Source: Nitrospirales bacterium (GTDB taxonomy: Bacteria; Nitrospirota; Nitrospiria; Nitrospirales; UBA8639). Taken from it: DNA of 64,000 nucleotides. Both the position numbers and the translations under genes were made by a program. A model generated the notes under the pieces. The model saw only the letters and a program-made list of their open reading frames with translations. It searched no databases and was not told the DNA's origin. The first letter of the stretch is position 1. The number at the start of each line of letters is the position of its first letter. This document shows, piece after piece, positions 10,158 through 19,314 of the stretch. Location: the NCBI GenBank assembly GCA_031315915.1, contig JALDRK010000017.1, positions 19,543 to 83,542 of the forward strand. Direction: 5' to 3'.

Positions 10158-11156
10158 TCAAACGCTTTGTGAGTAACAACATGCTGTCTCTACTTCTATG
10201 GGGATTTTGCGCAGTGTGTGAAGGATGATTTCCGGCTGGCAGAACAGTCGGATGGGAAATAGCGACGTCCCCACGCCGCGGGATGTGTATCCGCGCATGG
10301 ATTTGTACCGCCATCGTCCGGCCTTATAGGGGCGGGGGCACCGGCAATGGGTGATGATGGGTTTGCCTCCGGGAAGGCAGATTTGGCCACCATGAGAATG
10401 ACCGCAAAGATATAAATCCATCCCGGCTTGTGCCGCTTCGGGAAGTATTTCCGGCGAATGTACCAGGAGGATGCGAACTACATTCTGAGGGGCGCTCTTT
10501 ACGGCTTTGTCCAAGTCTCCCGTTTCATAGTAGTGCACGTCGTCGAGTCCCAGCAGCCAAATGGTCTCGTTCCCTTTTTCAATGGGTTGGGCTTCGTTCA
10601 TGAGCATGCGAATGCCGCATTGTTCCAAGCCCGGCACCATTTCCAGCCAGTCGTGATTTCCCAGGACACCGCTGATCCCATAGGGTGCATGGATCTGTTC
10701 CGTCAGGGTTTTCATTAGCGTGAGGGTCTTGTCGTAGTTGCCGAAGGTGCGGAACCGATAATCTCCGGTCAGCACGCAGAGGTCGTATTGCAGGGGGGCC
10801 AGCGCTTCCGCAAGGCTTTTGCCCTTGTCCACCATGCCTTCAATATGGAGATCGGAAAGATGCAAAATGCGAAAGCCTTCAAAAGCTGCCGGTAAATGGG
10901 GGAGAGGCACCTCATGCTCGACGACGGTGTACCGCAGGGAATTGCGAACGGCGATCGGCCAGACTCCCGTTATTTTCAACAGGGTTTTGAGTGCCCAGGA
11001 TATGGGCGCAAACTCTTCCAAGTGGACATGGAAGTGGTGACCGTGCATCAGAAAGGCGGAATAGTGAGCTTGCATTTCCATGCGTTTGCCTGCGTGATGC
11101 GGCCCGATTCGGTCCACGAGTTTCGCGAACGCCTCTTGTTCGTGTAAGTGATCCAT
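10158..11156 (-). CDS. Metallophosphoesterase (YkuE/YaeI-like)
   Basis: The 332-residue protein carries the calcineurin-type metallophosphatase motifs in order: LSDLHIEG (DxH), LTGDYRF (GDxx), GVLGNHDW (GNHD), LLVHSPE, and CGHSHGGQ (GHxH). These residues bind two metals. Within the superfamily the layout matches membrane-associated phosphodiesterases of the YkuE/YaeI/LpxG type, some of which cleave UDP-diacylglucosamine, but the substrate here cannot be told. The first about 90 residues, rich in His, contain a moderately hydrophobic segment (SWALKTLLKITGVWPIAV) that may be an anchor. It is divergent from the next small gene with a short shared intergenic region. Confidence 0.85.
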   Translation of the reverse strand: MDHLHEQEAFAKLVDRIGPHHAGKRMEMQAHYSAFLMHGHHFHVHLEEFAPISWALKTLLKITGVWPIAVRNSLRYTVVEHEVPLPHLPAAFEGFRILHLSDLHIEGMVDKGKSLAEALAPLQYDLCVLTGDYRFRTFGNYDKTLTLMKTLTEQIHAPYGISGVLGNHDWLEMVPGLEQCGIRMLMNEAQPIEKGNETIWLLGLDDVHYYETGDLDKAVKSAPQNVVRILLVHSPEILPEAAQAGMDLYLCGHSHGGQICLPGGKPIITHCRCPRPYKAGRWRYKSMRGYTSRGVGTSLFPIRLFCQPEIILHTLRKIPIEVETACCYSQSV

Positions 11157-11197
11157 TGGACTTGTGCTCGTTAGCGATTCAACGGTAACATTTTATA

Positions 11198-11578
11198 ATG
11201 CAACGGTTAGATCTTCGTCATCCCGAAATTCCCGATTTGCAGTTTGTTCTGATGGTCACGGCCTTATGCACGGCTGATTTGGAATCCCTCAATGCTCCTC
11301 AATCCGTTCGCGATGTGGTCTTTGATCGGTGTTGGGCTTTGCTCCATGAAAAGGCCCCACCTCAAGAAAAGGCCGAACGGGTTCTTGATTTACGTACGGG
11401 CGATGACACGACCCTGGAAGCTCTCGTCAACATGATTCGCACGACATTCGAAGAGTATGGATATGCCGAATTGACCTGGGACCAACCGCCCAGTCCGCCC
11501 ACTCAAGACACCACCCCGGAAGCCCTGCCTCTGGTGGAACGCCTGGAAAAACTCTACCCTCCGAAAGAAGAGCCCTAA
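11198..11578 (+). CDS. Conserved hypothetical protein
   Basis: A 126-residue acidic soluble protein with no signal peptide, no membrane segment and a proline-rich linker (PPSPPTQDT) near the C-terminus. I do not recognise a family. Codon usage matches its neighbours, and it begins close after an AT-rich spacer with an ATG at 11198. It ends 240 bases before the convergent accA gene. Confidence 0.55.
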   Translation: MQRLDLRHPEIPDLQFVLMVTALCTADLESLNAPQSVRDVVFDRCWALLHEKAPPQEKAERVLDLRTGDDTTLEALVNMIRTTFEEYGYAELTWDQPPSPPTQDTTPEALPLVERLEKLYPPKEEP

Positions 11579-11817
11579 CCGGTTTTTTGCTTCTCCCACA
11601 AGATACTGTTGGCTTTTGATGTTTGTGGGAACCGAATGTATCTCGTTGTGTGGGCATGAACGCTTTGGACAATCCTTCCTGATTCTGCGAGATTGATGTT
11701 TCATTCCCTTTTCGGTTGTTGAAGGGAGGAACGTAACCCAACAGGAATTTGACTCTTACGCCGACGGTGTAGGCTCTCAGCGGGGTCAGGGGTATGGAGG
11801 TGAACTCCATTCTGAAT

Positions 11818-12810
11818 TTACGAAGCCGTGACGGCTTTCATTTGTGTGACAGGGGTTTTGGCCGTTGACCATACTCCCATACTCCGAAATTTATCCTCTC
11901 GGTGTTTGAGTAAGGAAGGGAGCTTCATGGTTTGGAGTTCTCGGATGTGTGTTTCCAATGTTTCAGAGAGTCGTTTGGCCATCATGACCGGGTCACGATG
12001 AGCGCCGCCCAGGGGCTCAGGAATAATTTCATCGATGACCTTGAGCTTCAATAATTCCGGGGCAGTCATTCGAAGAGCCGATGCCGCTTCGGATGCCTTT
12101 GACGGGTCGTTCCATAAGATGGCGGCGCATCCTTCCGGGGAGATGACGGAGTAGATCGAGTGTTCCAACATGAACACGCGGTCGGCCACGCCAAGCGCCA
12201 GTGCCCCTCCGCTGCCGCCTTCTCCCGTGACCACCGCCAAGATCGGGACCTGGAGCCTGGCCATTTCGAGGAGATTTCGGGCGATGGCTTCCGACTGACC
12301 TCGTTGTTCCGCGTCGATTCCCGGATACGCTCCTGGTGTGTCAATGAACGTGATGACCGGGCGTTTGCACCGCTCGGCCAGTTTCATCAGCCGTAGGGCT
12401 TTTCGATACCCCTCCGGTTTGGCCATTCCGAAATTTCGCCGCATCCGTTCTTTCAACGATTTGCCTTTTTCGTGCCCGATCATCATAACCGACCGGTCTT
12501 TCCATAGGGCAAATCCGCCGATGATGGCTTGATCGTCTCCAAACAGGCGGTCGCCATGCATTTCCTGGAATTCGTCGGTCATGTGTTCCACATAGTCCGA
12601 AATGGATGGGCGCTGGGGATGTCGGGCAATTTGGCTGCGTTGCCAAGGAGTCAGATTGGAGAAAATCTCCGCCTCCAGTTTCGTGAGTTGTTCGGAGTGT
12701 TTGACGATCGCATCCTGGACAGAGGCCTTTTTTGATTTGGCCTTCACCAATTTGGCAATGCGTTCTTCCAGCTCTTTGAGGGGTTTTTCAAATTCCAAAA
12801 ATTCACGCAC
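11818..12810 (-). CDS. accA: Acetyl-CoA carboxylase carboxyltransferase subunit alpha
   Basis: At 330 residues this matches AccA length. Recognisable features are the N-terminal LEFEKPLKELEERI helix, HPQRPSISDYVEHM, GHEKGKSLKER, the oxyanion-hole region TFIDTPGAYPG and GEGGSGGALALGVADRV. AccA with AccD transfers carboxyl from biotin carrier protein to acetyl-CoA, giving malonyl-CoA for fatty acid synthesis. The start is GTG at 12810, preceded by AAGGAG; upstream in-frame sequence does not resemble AccA. It begins 22 bases after the dnaE stop, so the two are probably one operon, an arrangement seen in many bacteria. accD is not in the window. Confidence 0.95.
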   Translation of the reverse strand: MREFLEFEKPLKELEERIAKLVKAKSKKASVQDAIVKHSEQLTKLEAEIFSNLTPWQRSQIARHPQRPSISDYVEHMTDEFQEMHGDRLFGDDQAIIGGFALWKDRSVMMIGHEKGKSLKERMRRNFGMAKPEGYRKALRLMKLAERCKRPVITFIDTPGAYPGIDAEQRGQSEAIARNLLEMARLQVPILAVVTGEGGSGGALALGVADRVFMLEHSIYSVISPEGCAAILWNDPSKASEAASALRMTAPELLKLKVIDEIIPEPLGGAHRDPVMMAKRLSETLETHIRELQTMKLPSLLKHREDKFRSMGVWSTAKTPVTQMKAVTAS

Positions 12811-12832
12811 CGGCAGGCTCCTTGCGAGGGGG

Positions 12833-15800
12833 TTAGTGGAATGTGACCGTGGATGTTCCGAACACTTGTTCGACGGCTTCCAAGAACTCCGGGGTGGGGG
12901 CGATCCCCACATTGGGTAATTGAGACATCTTGGCCTGTAGGTTTGGTTGCAGGGAAAAGGCCAAGGTAACCGGTGTCGGCCCCGGATGGTGGTCAAAAAT
13001 CTGTTTTAAGTGTAACAGATCTTCCGGGTCAACGTCCCGCTCGTGGATATTTAGGGTCACATGGGACACCGTTTCGGTTTCCAGTTGGGGCACCGATTCC
13101 ACTTTGGTGGCCTTCAGCCGGGCTCCATTCTCCATCAGGTCGACGGTGCCCGTGACTCGCAGGACCGATTCGGGGCCCAGCAGCGATTCGCTGTTTCTGA
13201 AGGTTTCGGGGAAGAGAATGACTTCGGCCGTTCCGTGTAAATCTTCGAGCTGAATATAGGCCATGCGATCACCCTTTTTGGTCGTCATAACTTTGATCCC
13301 GGAGACGACCCCGCAGACCTTGGCTTCTTTGCCGTCTCCTAATTCCGAAAGCGATTGAGTGGTGCAGGTGGAAAAATGTTTGATCGCCAGGCTGTGTCGA
13401 TTGAGCGGATGGGACGTGATATAAAACCCGGTCAACTCCCGTTCATATTTCAGTAAATCGTTTTGTGACCACTCGGAGATGTGAGGAATGGAAAACCCGA
13501 AACCTTCGGATGTCGATGGCGTGGAGGGTTCCTCCATGATGTCAAAGAGACTGGTTTGTCCCTGGCGTTTGTTCTTTTGGATGGTGGCGGCATGTTCCAT
13601 GGCCTGATCCAGCACCTGATACAAGGCTGCGCGGGAAATCCCCATCGAATCGAATGCCCCTGCCTTGATGAGGCCTTCCAGCACCCGTTTATTCACCTTC
13701 TGCGAGTCGATACGGCAGCAGAAATCCATGAAGGACGAAAACGGGCCTTCTGCGTTGCGGACGTCCAAAATGGTTTCGACGGCATTTTCCCCCACATTTT
13801 TGATGGCCACGAGGCCGAACCGGATGCCTTCCGGCACAACCGTAAAGTTTTTCATGCTCTGATTGGCGTCGGGCGGGAGAATTTTCAACCCGAGTTCGCG
13901 GCATTCCGTAAAGTATCCAACCATTTTGTCGGTGTTGCCCATTTCGCTCGTGAGCAGGGCCGCCATGAATTGTGTGGGAAAATGGGTTTTGAGAAACGCG
14001 GTCTGATAGGTCACCATAGCATAGGCCGCCGAGTGGGATTTGTTGAATCCGTACCCTGCAAAAAACGCCATTTGATCGAAGAGTTTTTCAGCCTGTTTCT
14101 CCGGAATATGGTTGGCCTGGGCTCCTTGCACGAATAATTCTTTTTGTTTGGCCATTTCTTCGTGCTTTTTTTTGCCCATGGCCCGGCGAAGGAGGTCGGC
14201 TTGACCCAGAGAAAATCCGGCCAACTGGTTTGCGATGGCCATGACCTGCTCCTGATACACAATGACGCCGTAGGTTTCTTTGAGAATGGATTCCAACTGA
14301 GGGGGGTCGTAGACGATTTGCTTGGGATCTCGTTTGCGTTTAATGAAATCATCCACCATTCCGCTTTCCAGCGGGCCGGGACGATATAACGCCAAAATGG
14401 CGATCAGATCTTCAAACGTTTCCGGTTTGATTTTGACCAGCAAATTGCGCATGCCGGAACTTTCCAGTTGGAAGATGCCGGTCGTTTTGCCCGCGCCCAG
14501 GATGGCAAAGGTCTCGGAGTCCTCCAGAGGCAAATTGTTGATGTCAAAGGATGCGACGAACGCAGGGTCAGCTTTAAGCAGCGTGACGGCATGGTGAATC
14601 ATGGTCAGGGTTTTTAATCCCAGAAAGTCGAATTTCACCAGCCCCACCTTTTCCAGGTCGGTCATGGTGTATTGGGTCACGATTTCATCGCTGCTGGTTT
14701 TATAGAGCGGGACATGGTCCATGAGCGGTTTTTGGGAGATGACCACTCCGGCTGCGTGCGTGGAGGCATGGCGCGCCAACCCTTCCAGGGCCATGGCATG
14801 GTCCATGAGCTCTTTGATGCGGACGTCCCCGTCGATCAGTTCTTTGAGTCGGGGTTCTTGTTGAATGGCATCCTGCAACGTGATATTCAGTTGGGTCGGG
14901 ACCAGCTTGGCGACCCGGTCGACTTCGGCATAGGGAAAGTCCATCACCCGCCCGACGTCGCGGATGGCCGCTTTGGCGCCCAGCGTGCCGAAGGTAATAA
15001 TCTGGCAGACGTGTTCCTCGCCATATTTCTCAATGACGTAATTGATCACTTCTCCCCGACGGTCCATGCAAAAATCCATGTCGATATCCGGCATGGTGAC
15101 CCGTTCGGGGTTCAGAAAGCGCTCGAAGAGGAGATTGTAGGCCAGCGGATCCAAGTCGGTAATCCGGAGGGCATAGGCCACCAAACTGCCGGCAGCCGAT
15201 CCTCGACCCGGACCGACCGGAATGCCCCGGGACCGTGCAAAGTTGATGATGTCCCAGACGACAAGGAAATATCCGGCATAGCCCATCGTATTCAGCACGG
15301 CCAGTTCGGTGTTCAGCCGATGTTGGTAGGCTTCGGCGGCTATGGATGTTGGCCGTTCCCGTAGTCTGTCGCGCAAGCCCTCTTCTACCAGGTGTTTCAA
15401 ATAGGATTCATGTGTAAAGCCTTCAGGAACATGATAGTCAGGCAAATACGATTGTCCGAACTCTAATTCCAGATTGCATTGTTCCGCGACGTGGCAGGTA
15501 TTCAGGACGGCCATAGGGAGTTCGGCGAATTCATAGACCATCTCATCAGTGGATTTGACGTAGAGCTGGTCGGTGTCGAACTTCATCCGGTTCGGGTCTT
15601 TGAGAGTTTTGCCGGTTTGGAGGCACAGCATGATTTCGTGCGGGCGGGCATCACCCTTTTTCAAGTAATGGCAGTCATTGGTGCCCACGAGAGGAATCCC
15701 CAATTTTTTATGGATTTCAACCAAGCCCTGGTTGGCGATGCGTTGGTGTTCCAAGCCGTTGGCCTGGATTTCCAGGAAATAGCGGTCTTTTCCGAAAATG

Positions 15801-16297
15801 TGCCGGTACTCGTCCGCCACCCGAGTGGCGGCTTCCATATCTCGTTGGCCAATGAGATAAGGAATCTCCCCGCTGAGACATCCTGAAAGTGCAATGAGTC
15901 CCTCCTGATGTTCTTGAAGCAGTTCCTTATCCATGCGCGGTTTATAATAAAATCCTTCAAGATAGGCTTTGCTGGAGAGTTTGATCAGGTTGTGGTAGCC
16001 GACTCGATTCGTGGCGAGCAGGATAAGATGGTAATACTCGTTATGGGCAAATTGTCCTTCGCGTTGGGTACGATGGCCGGGCGCCAGGTAGGCCTCGCAT
16101 CCAATGATGGGTTTGACGCCGTGAGCTTTGGCCTTTTGATAAAAATCGATAGCCCCGAACAGATTGCCGTGATCGGTCATCGCCACTGCCGGCATGTCAA
16201 ATTCCTTGACTTGCTGGAAAAGAGGAGTGAGTTGGTTCGCTCCGTCGAGGAGGCTATACTGGGTGTGCAGATGCAGATGAACGAATTGTGAGGACAC
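12833..16297 (-). CDS. dnaE: DNA polymerase III subunit alpha
   Basis: At 1154 residues this is the replicative polymerase. It begins with a PHP domain (HLHLHTQYSLLDG, TDHGNLFGA, IIGCEAYL) and continues with the C-family polymerase core, including GPGRGSAAGSLVAYAL and the catalytic aspartate motif PDIDMDFCMDRRGE. Then come the fingers, the helix-hairpin-helix segment, and near residue 1000 an OB fold (GVVSGIKVMTTKKGDRMAYIQLED). The start is GTG at 16297 with AAGGA 8 bases upstream. It is uninterrupted over 3.4 kb, a useful contrast to the broken genes elsewhere. A perfect DnaA box lies about 190 bases upstream. Confidence 0.97.
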   Translation of the reverse strand: MSSQFVHLHLHTQYSLLDGANQLTPLFQQVKEFDMPAVAMTDHGNLFGAIDFYQKAKAHGVKPIIGCEAYLAPGHRTQREGQFAHNEYYHLILLATNRVGYHNLIKLSSKAYLEGFYYKPRMDKELLQEHQEGLIALSGCLSGEIPYLIGQRDMEAATRVADEYRHIFGKDRYFLEIQANGLEHQRIANQGLVEIHKKLGIPLVGTNDCHYLKKGDARPHEIMLCLQTGKTLKDPNRMKFDTDQLYVKSTDEMVYEFAELPMAVLNTCHVAEQCNLELEFGQSYLPDYHVPEGFTHESYLKHLVEEGLRDRLRERPTSIAAEAYQHRLNTELAVLNTMGYAGYFLVVWDIINFARSRGIPVGPGRGSAAGSLVAYALRITDLDPLAYNLLFERFLNPERVTMPDIDMDFCMDRRGEVINYVIEKYGEEHVCQIITFGTLGAKAAIRDVGRVMDFPYAEVDRVAKLVPTQLNITLQDAIQQEPRLKELIDGDVRIKELMDHAMALEGLARHASTHAAGVVISQKPLMDHVPLYKTSSDEIVTQYTMTDLEKVGLVKFDFLGLKTLTMIHHAVTLLKADPAFVASFDINNLPLEDSETFAILGAGKTTGIFQLESSGMRNLLVKIKPETFEDLIAILALYRPGPLESGMVDDFIKRKRDPKQIVYDPPQLESILKETYGVIVYQEQVMAIANQLAGFSLGQADLLRRAMGKKKHEEMAKQKELFVQGAQANHIPEKQAEKLFDQMAFFAGYGFNKSHSAAYAMVTYQTAFLKTHFPTQFMAALLTSEMGNTDKMVGYFTECRELGLKILPPDANQSMKNFTVVPEGIRFGLVAIKNVGENAVETILDVRNAEGPFSSFMDFCCRIDSQKVNKRVLEGLIKAGAFDSMGISRAALYQVLDQAMEHAATIQKNKRQGQTSLFDIMEEPSTPSTSEGFGFSIPHISEWSQNDLLKYERELTGFYITSHPLNRHSLAIKHFSTCTTQSLSELGDGKEAKVCGVVSGIKVMTTKKGDRMAYIQLEDLHGTAEVILFPETFRNSESLLGPESVLRVTGTVDLMENGARLKATKVESVPQLETETVSHVTLNIHERDVDPEDLLHLKQIFDHHPGPTPVTLAFSLQPNLQAKMSQLPNVGIAPTPEFLEAVEQVFGTSTVTFH

Positions 16298-16657
16298 TCA
16301 GTGAATCCTTACGGGTAAAAAAAAATTCTAATGACGGACCTAGATGAAGTCAATGAAACTCGGTGTCAGGTGGCTTCTATCATCGTATATTTTATGGCGA
16401 TCAATGATTTCATGAAAGAAAAGTTTCCGGAGAGTGGTTGGTCAGGGTATAGCACCATAATTCGCAAAAATTGGGCATAACCTTGTGGATAACCTCCATC
16501 TGATACCATGAGAGGCCACGGTAACGGGGAAATGCACAGTTTGCCTGTTTAGTAAGCATAGTGAGGCTGTAGGGGGGACCCCCAATTAGTAGGTCAAGAT
16601 GATGAGCTGGGTACGTGACATATTTTTTTATGATCGAAGAACAAGGAGGTCATTGGG
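16298..16657. other. Divergent intergenic region with a DnaA box
   Basis: About 360 bases between dnaE (minus) and the YbjQ-family gene (plus). The exact 9-mer TTATCCACA is on the minus strand at 16484-16492. The rest is AT-rich and probably contains both promoters. No small ORF or structured RNA was recognised. Confidence 0.4.
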
Positions 16658-16978
16658 ATGATATTAACCACGACGCCAACGATTGAAGGGAGGCGAATCA
16701 AAGAATACTTGGGAGTGGTAACGGGCGAAGCCATTTTGGGGACGAATTTTTTTAGAGATTTTTTTGCCAATATTCGTGATATCGTCGGCGGTCGATCCGG
16801 AGCCTATGAAAAAGAGTTACGTCGTGCGCGGGAAACGGCGTTTCAGGAAATTCAAGAAGAAGCCTTAAAGGTTGGAGCGAATGCCATTGTGGGCATCGAC
16901 TTAGATTATGAAGTGATGGGAGAAACCGGAAGTATGCTCATGGTGAGCATTAGCGGCACCGCCGTGATTTTGGAATAA
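16658..16978 (+). CDS. YbjQ/UPF0145 family heavy-metal-binding-domain protein
   Basis: A 106-residue protein with the family's characteristic pattern: [27 protein letters not shown] at the start, a central [22 protein letters not shown] helix, then [14 protein letters not shown] and a hydrophobic C-terminal strand. The family forms small beta-rich oligomers, described in databases as putative heavy-metal-binding, without a confirmed role. AAGGAGG sits at a good distance from the ATG. It stands alone, upstream of bacterioferritin but separated by 300 bases with its own promoter candidate. Confidence 0.88.
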   Translation: MILTTTPTIEGRRIKEYLGVVTGEAILGTNFFRDFFANIRDIVGGRSGAYEKELRRARETAFQEIQEEALKVGANAIVGIDLDYEVMGETGSMLMVSISGTAVILE

Positions 16979-17110
16979 AGCAGTCCAGCGATTCGATTAT
17001 GGAAGCATAAAATTTTTCTTTGACTCATTGAGCGCGGTGATCCTGAAAATCCGGATCAACGAATTTGAGAAAGATAATCAGTGTTAATTGTTTTCACCTA
17101 CATAAAATAA

Positions 17111-17140
17111 TTGACCTCATGAAAGTAGAACCGATAGAAT
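17111..17140 (+). promoter_or_regulatory. Candidate sigma-70 promoter for bacterioferritin
   Basis: TTGACC at 17111-17116 and TAGAAT at 17135-17140 are separated by 18 bases. They lie in an AT-rich spacer about 140 bases before the bfr start. This is a sequence match only. Confidence 0.35.
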
Positions 17141-17282
17141 TAAGAAGATTTATATGAAGGAAAGTGTGAAAATGTCGCATGTTATTGTTCTCTCTGCGTG
17201 TAGATTAACGACGGCAGGGTGGCATATCTGAAGCACGGAGGCCGATTCTTTAATATGATACCTAACAACCAAGGAGGAAGTG

Positions 17283-17756
17283 ATGAAAGCCAAAAAAGGA
17301 GTAATCGAGTTTTTAAATAAAGTTCTCACGAACGAATTAACTGCCATCAACCAGTATTTTCTCCATGCAGAAATGTGCGGGAACTGGGGGTATGAATTGC
17401 TGCACAATGAAATTCGCAAACATGCCATTGATGAAATGAAACATGCGGAACAAATTATTGAACATATTCTGTATTTAGAAGGGTTTCCGAATTTGCAGCG
17501 ATTAGGGACACTGAAAATCGGTGAAACGGTTCCTGAGCAATTAAAGTCGGATTTGGGATTAGAACAGGATGCAGTCAAACTATTGACGGAAGCGATTGAG
17601 CATTGCGTGAAAGTTGGAGATTTTAATACACGTGGAAAATTGGAAGAGATTCTGACGAGCGAGGAAGAACATATTGATTGGATTGAAACGCAAATGGAAA
17701 CGATGAAGCAGGTTGGGGTGGAAAATTACCTCAGTCAGCATATACATGAGGAGTAA
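17283..17756 (+). CDS. bfr: Bacterioferritin
   Basis: The 157-residue protein aligns by eye along its whole length with Escherichia coli bacterioferritin. It forms a 24-subunit shell that oxidises Fe(II) and stores it as a mineral core. Ferroxidase ligands Glu18, Tyr25, Glu51 and His54 are in place, the later ExxH pair is in the EEEHIDW segment, and Met52, the axial haem ligand, is conserved, so it should bind haem between subunits. I chose the ATG at 17283 over the GTG at 17280 because of spacing to AAGGAGG. It is followed by a strong hairpin terminator and is probably monocistronic. Confidence 0.96.
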   Translation: MKAKKGVIEFLNKVLTNELTAINQYFLHAEMCGNWGYELLHNEIRKHAIDEMKHAEQIIEHILYLEGFPNLQRLGTLKIGETVPEQLKSDLGLEQDAVKLLTEAIEHCVKVGDFNTRGKLEEILTSEEEHIDWIETQMETMKQVGVENYLSQHIHEE

Positions 17757-17782
17757 ACACATCGATTAATAATTGGTTTGCG

Positions 17783-17835
17783 CAAAGGGTTGTCCGGGAA
17801 CTTTACCGTTGTCCCGGAAAGCCCTTTGTGTTTTT
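17783..17835 (+). terminator. Rho-independent terminator after bfr
   Basis: An outer stem CAAAGGG/CCCTTTG and an inner stem TCCGGGA/TCCCGGA close around a small loop, followed on the plus strand by GTGTTTTT. The structure ends 24 bases before the stop of the convergent transporter gene, so it may serve both directions. Confidence 0.75.
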
Positions 17836-17858
17836 GAGGAGTGCAGAGTGAAAGATCG

Positions 17859-18572
17859 TCAGCCGTACAGCCAGGAGGAGCTGTGTTGGTAGATGACGAA
17901 CAGGCCCAGAAGAGTAGTGAAAATTCCGACAGACATCTGAATGCCTTGGTGGAGCCAAGTGAGAGAGCGAGGCGAATACCAAAGAGGAATAGCCATGACC
18001 AGGGAAAACAGTCCCATGCCCAAGGTGGATCCTAAGCCAAACAGAAGAATGTAGATAATGGCTTCTGACGGAGAAATAGCGGTTTGCAGGGTCAGCACAA
18101 TAAGAGCGGCTGACCCAGCCATGCCGTGCATCAATCCCACCAACAAGGCTCGGTAAGGGAATCCGCGCGGGTGGGTATGCGCATGGGCCATGGGGGTAGC
18201 GTGGTTGTCTTTGGTGTGATGGGCATGGGCATGAAAATGAGGAGGTTCATCGGGATGTTGGTGAATATGAAAATGAATGCGTTGTTTCCACATTCTCCTG
18301 AGAACATCGAACCCCAAGCCAATTAGCATTACTCCCACGGCACACTCTAAGCCTTCCGCGAACTGCTCGGGAATTACCGTCCCCAAAATTAAGACCACGG
18401 AACTGAATATCAACAGGGTCATGGTATGTCCGACTCCCCAGGCCAGCCCTTGCCGAATGGTATGGGAGACCGAACGGCTTCGGAGTGCCAGTGATGCCAC
18501 GGCCGCCATATGGTCTGCTTCCAAAGCGTGCCGTATACCTAATGCAAACCCCAAACCTAGTAATGTCAACAT
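17859..18572 (-). CDS. Nickel/cobalt-type membrane transporter (HupE/UreH/NiCoT-like)
   Basis: A 237-residue membrane protein with about six hydrophobic segments. Its first segment carries the HX4DH signature (HALEADH), the metal-selecting motif of nickel/cobalt transporters. A long His-rich loop (repeated HxH, about residues 98-132) lies in the middle, as expected for binding divalent metal. Later segments include GLMHGMAGSAALIVL. It could equally be named UreH-like; no urease or hydrogenase gene is nearby to decide. Substrate Ni2+ or Co2+ is family inference. It stands alone and converges with bfr. Confidence 0.78.
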   Translation of the reverse strand: MLTLLGLGFALGIRHALEADHMAAVASLALRSRSVSHTIRQGLAWGVGHTMTLLIFSSVVLILGTVIPEQFAEGLECAVGVMLIGLGFDVLRRMWKQRIHFHIHQHPDEPPHFHAHAHHTKDNHATPMAHAHTHPRGFPYRALLVGLMHGMAGSAALIVLTLQTAISPSEAIIYILLFGLGSTLGMGLFSLVMAIPLWYSPRSLTWLHQGIQMSVGIFTTLLGLFVIYQHSSSWLYG

Positions 18573-19314
18573 GGAATCAACTTGTTCCTTGATGATCGGG
18601 AAGACCCGTTTAGGATCATGGGTTTTTCTACGCTCTTCCGTGGACGAAATTCGTTATTTTGGAAGTCTTTGAAAAGTTTTGAGTGTGGGAATACTACGAG
18701 GTCCTCAAAGTAAACGCAAATAGTCCGATGATGATCATGAATATAGGGTCTGGTAATTAGGGTATTAGGATGTACTAGGCAAACGTTCAGATCAAAATAT
18801 TTCCGGGAAGTTTTTTATCTTGAGTTTGTATTGTATTTGAGTTGGGAGTAGCTAAAATTCGATTGGCTTTTAGAAGAGGGAAGCAATTGGATTTTCAGAT
18901 GCCCACCTCGATAAAACTGCCATTAAAAGGGCCGCCTCTTCTCCAGAGTAAGAGCTTCCTCTCCATAGGCTCTCGGCAAAAGGCTAGAGAAGGCCGCTAG
19001 CTCGTCTTTGGATTGCCTTCAATATGTCTAGGGAAGGCTGGTGCTCTTGCTCTAACCAACAAACATCGGCCCTTCTCAAGGGGAATTGCTGATACAATAA
19101 GGTCAGGTTTTAACCTTAAGTTGAAGTCAGTGGTCTTCTTGAAATAATTGGTGTTCTAATGTATATGTATATATTTGTACCTCAACTATTTTAGATAGCC
19201 TTATCCACAGGATATTGACGAAAAATACCTATAAATTTTCTTGTTTTTGATTAACGATTGTGCAATTCGCCATGTTACCACGTTAACACCTCACTTTCTC
19301 AAGGATCATTTAGG
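18573..19314. other. Long leader region before the polysaccharide-export operon
   Basis: About 740 bases without a supported gene. The stretch 18940-19080 is more GC-rich than its flanks and has an imperfect repeat: CTAGAGAAGGC at 18984-18994 and CTAGGGAAGGC at 19028-19038, 44 bases apart, each followed by related sequence. An exact DnaA box TTATCCACA lies at 19201-19209. This may be a structured 5' leader, but it matched no riboswitch class I know. Confidence 0.35.

Noticed and set aside
16484..16492. Chromosomal origin near dnaE
   Set aside because: Only a single DnaA box in the dnaE upstream region, with no AT-rich unwinding element cluster and no dnaA, dnaN or gyrB nearby.
17080..17105. 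Possible Fur box (GATAATCAGTGTTAATTG) upstream of bfr
   Set aside because: It matches only the outer parts of the 19-base consensus; iron control is plausible but not supported by this sequence.
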